From NCBI GenBank assembly GCA_003254905.1, contig QANU01111261.1, positions 127,551-191,550 on the forward strand: a stretch of 64,000 nt of DNA, read 5' to 3'. The translations under genes and the position numbers were made by a program. This stretch comes from Nissolia schottii (lineage: Eukaryota; Streptophyta; Magnoliopsida; Fabales; Fabaceae). Within the stretch, counting starts at the first letter, position 1; every line of letters starts with the position of its first letter. The notes under the pieces were generated by a model. That model was not told the origin of the DNA. It saw only the letters and a program-made list of their open reading frames with translations, and ran no database searches. This document shows, one piece after another, positions 58,596 to 64,000 of this stretch.

Positions 58596-58734
58596 CCCTA
58601 GTACAAGGTATCGAAGCCTTGCAATTATATTTGCACAAAGTTTGGAACAAACTATCAAATATGTAAGTAAATGAACCTTTTGTTTCTTTATAATTTTTTC
58701 TAGTCGAATTATAATTTTATCTTGGGTCAAATAA

Positions 58735-59715
58735 CTTTTCTTTGAGTCTTTGATGTTTTTGGTATGAGGTAGCTTTTGGTATTGGAGGGTTTTTTTTTTC
58801 CTGATTTTGTTAACAAGTGCCTTGGAAACTTTAAAGTAGAAAAATTTAAAAGTTTTAAATACATTCAATACTTTAAAAATTTTAAAATGTTATAATTTTA
58901 ATAGAACATTTGTACCCTAAACTTTTTAACAAATACTCTTAAGACACTTGTTATTAGCTATCAACATATACATTTGCATAAATGCCCTTTAGCCCTGCTG
59001 AAAGGATTTTGGTGAAAATGTAATGAATAGTGTTACAAACCATACATCATGGCCAAAAAATAAAAAAAGAAAGAGAGAAAATTTTGACCCAACCTAAAAC
59101 GCACAATAAGGATCCTCTAAAGTAGGAGCTCATTTAGAATATATTCTGAAGCTTGTCACTATTTAATCAATAAAGTGCCAATGAGTCATATTTTTCACTT
59201 TATTGATCTAAGTCTGAGGTTGTTTTTGGTATTGATGTGTTTCTATTTTTTTCTTTTTAGATTTTACTAACAAGTGTCCCAAAAAAAATTGAAGTGAAGA
59301 TTTGAAGGTTTCGAATACATTCAATGCTTTAAAAAATTCAAAATGGTCACAATTTTAATAGAAAATTTGTACACTAAACTTTTTAACAAGTGTCCTTAAA
59401 ACACTCGTTAGCTCTTCCATTTTTTCTAGTAAGCTGTTTTTGGCTATCAACATATAATTTTTTGCTGAAATGCCCTTTAGCCTAGCGCAAAAGGGTTTTG
59501 GTGAAAACATAGAGGATATGGTTATAAATCATGCACTGTGGCCCTAAAAAAACATGGATAGGAGAGAGAGAATTTCGACATGGCCCAAAATGCATACACA
59601 ATGATTCTCTAAAGTGAGAAGCTCACTTTCACTTTAGAAGATAAAATGAGGCTTTTATCTTTGAATCAATAAAGTGTTAACAAATCTTACTTTTTACTTT
59701 ATTGATTTAAAGGTG
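58735..59715 (+). repeat. Two-copy tandem duplication of ~480 bp with terminal hairpins
   Basis: Copy 1 (about 58735-59215) and copy 2 (about 59216-59715) share AATACATTCAAT.CTTTAAAAA, CTAAACTTTTTAACAA, GCTATCAACATATA, AATGCCCTTTAGCC, GGTTTTGGTGAAAA, CATCATGGCC-like sequence and GATCCTCTAAAGT-like sequence, in order. Each ends with a hairpin: AATCAATAAAGTG pairs with CACTTTATTGATC (59164-59211), and TCAATAAAGTGTTAA with TTTACTTTATTGATT (59663-59706). Confidence 0.7.
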
Positions 59716-59924
59716 AAACTCTTGAACTTTACTCTATATTTTTTAATCAAAGGTAAACTTTCATTGATAAATATTCAAAGGCATCAACCTAATTATAATA
59801 GAGAAATTGATACAACAGAACTTGTTAAAATAAGACTAATCCTAAAAATATCACAAATGAAACTTATACAACTGAGTGACATATTAGTGACACTTGTAGC
59901 ATCACATTATGAGTATTCTTGAAT

Positions 59925-59986
59925 GCGAAGGTGAGCAATATCAATATCTCAAATCGCGAAGGTGAGCAATATCAATATCTCAAATC
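59925..59986 (+). repeat. Exact 31-bp tandem duplication
   Basis: GCGAAGGTGAGCAATATCAA... is present twice without mismatch (59925-59955, 59956-59986). This suggests a recent slippage event. Confidence 0.95.
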
Positions 59987-60684
59987 TTCTATCTAAAGTG
60001 TTTTATAACTATTTTAATCAGATTGTATAGAGAGATAAACACCACATAAATGTTTGACAAGCCGTGTGCCATGGAGAACACAAAGCCTTTTAAACAATGG
60101 TTTGTTGGAGTAAGAGGACTATTGCCCCATAAAAAAGCCTCAACCCACAACCCCTCGCCATAGTCGTCGATTTGTCTCATGTGAAAAAACTTTTGATTCA
60201 AATAAGAAACTGTAACTGTGAGAACGCAACACATGAGAAGGGTTCATGAATAACTCCCCAATCCAGACATCCTGCTATCAAGAAGGTTCACTAGACATGA
60301 AATCAAGCACCCACGAGATAGTGAGAAGTTGAGGAGCAAAAACTAAAAATCAAATCATAAAATGGGGGGAGGGGTCCTTGTATTTGCTAGGAAGGAGATG
60401 AATTGCTCCATAGCCTGAATCCCCTTTAGGTAGTAGACATAAAGCAAAGGAAAATGCGGAGAAACATAATAAAAAAGAAATAAAACGTAGAAAAAGGCCA
60501 AAAGACAAAAGAGAGTGGGTTCACTAACCACCATGGAGAGAATGACCATCTCCATGGGGTGGTTCCCCTACCAAATTTGCAAAAGCTTGATGTGCTTGTG
60601 AAAGGAAAAGGAAGGAGAACGACTAAGTATTTTAAGTTACAATAACGCAATATTCACTTATTCTCTAAAGTTATCCAAAACGAA
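59987..60684. other. Intergenic, no gene seen
   Basis: Open frames at 59989-60234 (-) and 60355-60650 (-) have no features I recognise. Confidence 0.5.
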
Positions 60685-60695
60685 ATACAATCATG

Positions 60696-61998
60696 GCGTT
60701 GGCTAACATGGTCTGGGTGGTTACCTGGACCAAGTTGGTCCTTAATTGTCCAAAACACAAATGGATGGCTAAGATTAAATCTAACAAATAATTATATAAT
60801 AGTATATAATAATTTTTATTAATATTTTAATAATATTTTGTTTCATTTACCAATTGTACCCCTCTCCATCCTTTTTAATTTTCTAATCTTGTCATAACCC
60901 TTGCCCTTCCTCCACCTCCGCCCACATTGGCGGCGCTGGCGCTGGCGCCGACACTGCGTCTACCTATCATCACCACCACCACCACCACCCTCCATCAACA
61001 ACCCCCATCATTATCACCCTCCACCATCACCATTTCTATCATTTCTGAGCCACATGGCCACCAAAATCACAACCCTCCACCTCCACTATCCACCCTCCAA
61101 TCCACCATCAACAACTCCAAAACCCTTTCCTCACACCAAATCACAGATTTGGTCCACCATCACCACCCTACACATCCAGAATCACCACCACCACCACCAT
61201 CCTCCATCAACAACCTCACCATCACCACCTTCCACCACCGAGCTCACCCACATGCAAAAAAAGAAACTCACAGAATAGAAAATTCAAGCCAAACACACAC
61301 ATGCAAACAATTAGAGAAAGAGACTGCGAAAAGGAGAGAGACAGAACCCACCACCACCCTCAACCATCACCGGAGCACCTCACGGCCACCACTCACAGCC
61401 ACCACAACATAAACCCACCACCATCCAAAACAGCACAAACCCACCACCATCCAAAACAACACAATACACCCACCACCCAAAAGAACACAACACACACACA
61501 CATGCACGCACACATACCAAACCGAGAGACAAAAAAGGAAATAGAGAGAAGGTGAATTGAGAGAGAAACAGATTTGAGAATTTGTGTGAGAGAGGAGGAA
61601 ATTGTGAGATAGAGAAAAACAGATAGTGAGAGGGACAAATCTGAGAGAGGGGGCAGCTTGCCGCCGCAGGCGACCTGCCATGGCAGTGGCAGCCGCCTGA
61701 AGTCGCAAGGGACAGTGAGCTTGAAAGAGACAAAATAGATAGAGAGTGAGATAAGATAGATAAATCTAGATGGAGAGAGAGTATAGATGGGGAGAAAGAG
61801 TGGAGTTGAGGGAGTGAGAGAGGAAGGGAAAGGGAGAAAGAGAGAGAACAAATGGGGAGAGAGAGTGGAGTTGAGGGAGTTAGGGAGGAAGGGAAAGGCG
61901 GGGTTGGGGTTAATGGTAATTTTGTAATTCAAAATTTTTTTTTTTCCATACTAGGACCAACTTGGTTCGGGTGTTACCTGGACTATGTTAGCCAACGC
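60696..61998. mobile_element. ~1.3-kb TIR element (MULE-like) just upstream of CCT2
   Basis: The left end GCGTTGGCTAACATGGTC..., with CCAAGTTGGTCCT at 60732, and the inward-read right end GCGTTGGCTAACATAGTCC..., with CCAAGTTGGTCCT, are ~48-bp inverted repeats with a few mismatches. Flanking 11-mers ATACAATCATG (60685-60695) and ATACAATTATT (61999-62009) agree at 9 of 11 positions, in the size range of MULE target duplications. The centre has a CCACCA/CATCAC-rich block (60960-61250) and a GAGAG-rich block (61550-61880). It produces long frames on both strands (60901-61412 +, 61367-61932 -) that are low-complexity and not credible as proteins. No transposase. Confidence 0.7.
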
Positions 61999-62116
61999 AT
62001 ACAATTATTCCTTATTCCAATTTTTGTTTGTGGTTCGTGATGAGACCTTGGGCTATTAAGCATTGTCCTAATTTTGGATTGAGTTTCTTGGGTCTATCAT
62101 GTTTCATTTTGGGTCT

Positions 62117-62268
62117 AGGCCCAATTTAAAGGCCGAACAACATGGCCTTGAAACGACGTCGTTTGCTGCTTAAAAAACTCACACCTTCTTCAAACGGCCA
62201 AAAACCCTTTTTCTCTCGCGTCGCATCTCGAACTCTCTCACTCAACCCTACGACGCTCTTTTTCTGCG
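62117..62268 (+). promoter_or_regulatory. CCT2 promoter region and 5'UTR exon
   Basis: GGCCCA (62119-62124) is a site II-type motif common in plant housekeeping promoters. The 14-bp perfect palindrome AAACGACGTCGTTT lies at 62151-62164. A pyrimidine-rich leader follows to a likely splice donor GCG|GTCAGT (exon end 62268). The matching acceptor would be TATTCAG|GTGATCG at 63031/63033, giving a leader intron of about 760 bp. The transcription start was not determined. The open frame from 62142 (MALKRRRL...) lies in this leader and is not taken as a protein. Confidence 0.5.
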
Positions 62269-63032
62269 GTCAGTGTTTTCTCTCTCTATTTCTTTTGAAT
62301 CTTCCATTGATTTCAAATCGCCATGTTCACTTAACACTGTGCACTGCATCTGCTTCTTCGTCGCATCCTCGCACATCCCGATTCCATTTCTCACGGTTAT
62401 GTAAAAAAAACAAGCCTTATTGCTTCGTGAAATGTATTTATTTTTATTTTTTTTAACGTTTCCGTAGTTTTCACCCAAACCCTAGCTATGCCGCGTTGAT
62501 TTATATGCTCTATTTGTTTATTTATTTATTTTACTTGTTGATATGGTGATGTGAAAATAACTGCTTAGAGCTGAATCTATATTTAGTTAGAATGTGTTAC
62601 TTGATTGAACTGAGAACTGCATTTTGCTTAACCTGATTTGAGCGCGTTTTTTATTCATTTATATATTGTTATAACTATTTATTTGTTTATTTATTGGTTC
62701 GGACACATGATTTTAAGTTCATTTTGTAGCTTGATTTATGATATAATGTAGCTTGAATAATGATGAATTCTGTTGCAGGAAAGCATTACTTAGTTTTTAG
62801 TTTGCTATTTTATTTTCCATAAAAGCGTGGTAAAGCTGACCTATGTATCTTTATTCTATGTACTCTCTTTTTACAATGATTTGTTTTGTTTTCAAATTTG
62901 GTCATTCCAATGTGAATAATTTCCTATTGGCTCAGCCGTTGTACTATAGTAGGCCTAGTCGTGTCCTACATTATTTGGATACTTTTCTTTTTTTGTGATT
63001 GAGTGTTTGATGGGATCTATTTCTCTATTCAG
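62269..63032 (+). other. Probable CCT2 leader intron
   Basis: T-rich sequence between a GT donor and a TTCTCTATTCAG acceptor, holding nothing else recognisable. An AAACCCTA word (62477) is a telo-box-like motif often seen in the first introns and leaders of plant housekeeping genes. Confidence 0.45.
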
Positions 63033-63055
63033 GTGATCGTATTTGAACTTGTACA

Positions 63056-64000
63056 ATGGCCGTAAGTTACTTGCTTAATGCCGTTCTTTTGTTTTTGTCT
63101 TTTCTCACGTACTATTTTTTCTTCCTTTGAGAGTTTTCATATGTGGTGATTGGTGAATTCTGTAGATTGATAGAATTTTTAAAGATGAAGCCAATGAAGA
63201 GAAAGGCTCGATGGCCAGAATGGTGAGCATGTTATGATTTTGTGTTTTTTCCGGTAGCTAGTTAATATTGAAATACTGACTTCTATTAGTGAATGTTTCC
63301 ATGCATTCTCCTTCGTATATGAGTGTGGGGAAAGTGGGTAAACTCTAACTTCATATGTTGTATGTATGGTTTGATTTGATTTTGTGCAGGCATCTTTTGT
63401 TGGAGCCATGGCTATTGCTGATTTGGTTAAGACTACATTAGGGCCAAAGGGAATGGTAAAATCTTGTCTTCCCACATTAAATGTATTGATAAATGATTTT
63501 ATTTTCTGTTCCTAGTTGTAACTAATCAATATGCATTGAACATGATAAGTGCAGGATAAAATTTTGCAGTCAACAGGCAGAGGACGTGAAGTTACCGTCA
63601 CTAATGATGGTGCCACAATCTTGAAATCCCTCCATATTGATAACCCTGCTGCCAAAGTGCTTGTTGGTATCCTTATCATTTTTTATTCTTGTGTTAATGG
63701 CAGCTTAGAAACTGTTCGAGGTTGCCGGATTTTGGAGAGGCTTATATGGAATGCCTGTTTGTGTTTTTGAAGTGCTTGAAACTAAAATCAATAATATTTT
63801 TACCTTAGAAAGCTCTTAAGTCACAACACGAGTCCAAAACTAGAAGAATTTCAAGATTATGAATTATTAAAAGCATTTAAGAAACTACTTGTCCCAATAG
63901 AATGCGTTGATACCAACCTAAAACAAATCCCGAATATAGGGTATGAGTTAGGATGGTCAAAGGCCTCCAACCTAAGGAACCTACAACCTTTTGAATCCAC
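63056..64000 (+). CDS. CCT2: T-complex protein 1 subunit beta (CCT-beta chaperonin), first four coding exons, cut by window end
   Basis: One of eight paralogous subunits of the cytosolic CCT/TRiC ring, which folds actin, tubulin and other proteins using ATP. Coding exons: 63056-63061 (Met-Ala), 63166-63222, 63390-63455, 63555-63666 (ends in phase 1); all introns GT-AG. The protein begins [17 protein letters not shown], then [40 protein letters not shown], and [28 protein letters not shown] and VTNDGATIL are group II chaperonin signatures of the ATP-binding equatorial domain. The start is the first ATG after the leader acceptor. Sequence from 63667 to 64000 is intron 4, so the rest of the ~530-residue protein lies outside the window. 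Confidence 0.95.

Noticed and set aside
60901-61412. Plus-strand Pro/His/Thr-rich frames
   Set aside because: Translations of a CCACCA/CATCAC-rich tract with no domain, in two overlapping frames.
61367-61932. Minus-strand frames of 113-179 residues upstream of CCT2
   Set aside because: Low-complexity translation of the GAGAG and CCACCA blocks inside a TIR element; three frames overlap each other.
62142-62456. 104-residue frame beginning MALKRRRLLLKK
   Set aside because: Lies across the CCT2 leader exon and intron donor. It shows no family features; at most an upstream ORF if transcription starts before 62142.

Overview
This window is plant nuclear DNA, AT-rich, from a dicot. A legume is my guess from the style of the repeats, not something the sequence proves. 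The evidence for a plant is a plant-type Mediator subunit 15 gene with 11 coding exons, a plant-type CCT-beta chaperonin gene, a plant SAM-domain gene, GT-AG introns throughout, and plant transposon families: Mutator-like elements (MULEs) with plant mobile domain (PMD) genes, an LTR element with a tRNA-Asp primer site, LINEs, a tRNA-derived SINE and many inverted-repeat MITEs. There are no bacterial operons, no CRISPR array and no free-standing tRNA or rRNA gene that I could recognise.

Layout. 1-27.7 kb holds no intact gene. It contains an old LTR (about 1.1-2.5 kb), a non-autonomous element with ~0.47-kb terminal inverted repeats (3.3-5.0 kb), several MITEs, a 1-kb TIR element (10.0-11.1 kb), a GC-richer island (12.6-14.2 kb), a diverged direct duplication (14.7-15.7 kb and 22.7-23.5 kb), an AT-rich tandem repeat (17.3-17.9 kb), a P4-ATPase gene fragment (20.2 kb) and a LINE relic (23.5-23.95 kb). 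27.8-40.1 kb is the genic core: a single-exon SAM-domain gene (+) faces, tail to tail, an 11-coding-exon MED15 gene (-). MED15 introns carry LINE fragments and a hairpin repeat. 40.4-56.9 kb is a nest of transposons. It holds two broken copies of what looks like the same kind of element, each with a PMD gene on the + strand converging on a MuDR-type transposase on the - strand. LTRs have inserted into or between these genes, a SINE sits in copy 1, and an interstitial telomere-like array lies beside copy 2. 57-62 kb holds more MITEs, a tandem duplication and a TIR element whose end lies just upstream of the CCT2 promoter. 62.1-64.0 kb carries the first four coding exons of CCT2 (+), which runs off the window.

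How it fits together. The three intact genes are housekeeping or regulatory genes (transcription co-activation, protein folding, a small SAM protein) and do not form a pathway. The most interesting structure is the MULE system. Convergent transposase and PMD genes recall maize MuDR, where mudrA and mudrB converge from promoters in the terminal repeats. In three places an array of short perfect or near-perfect palindromes lies just outside an inward-pointing TATA box. Exon borders given here were read by eye from GT-AG sites and reading phase; no alignment or database search was run.
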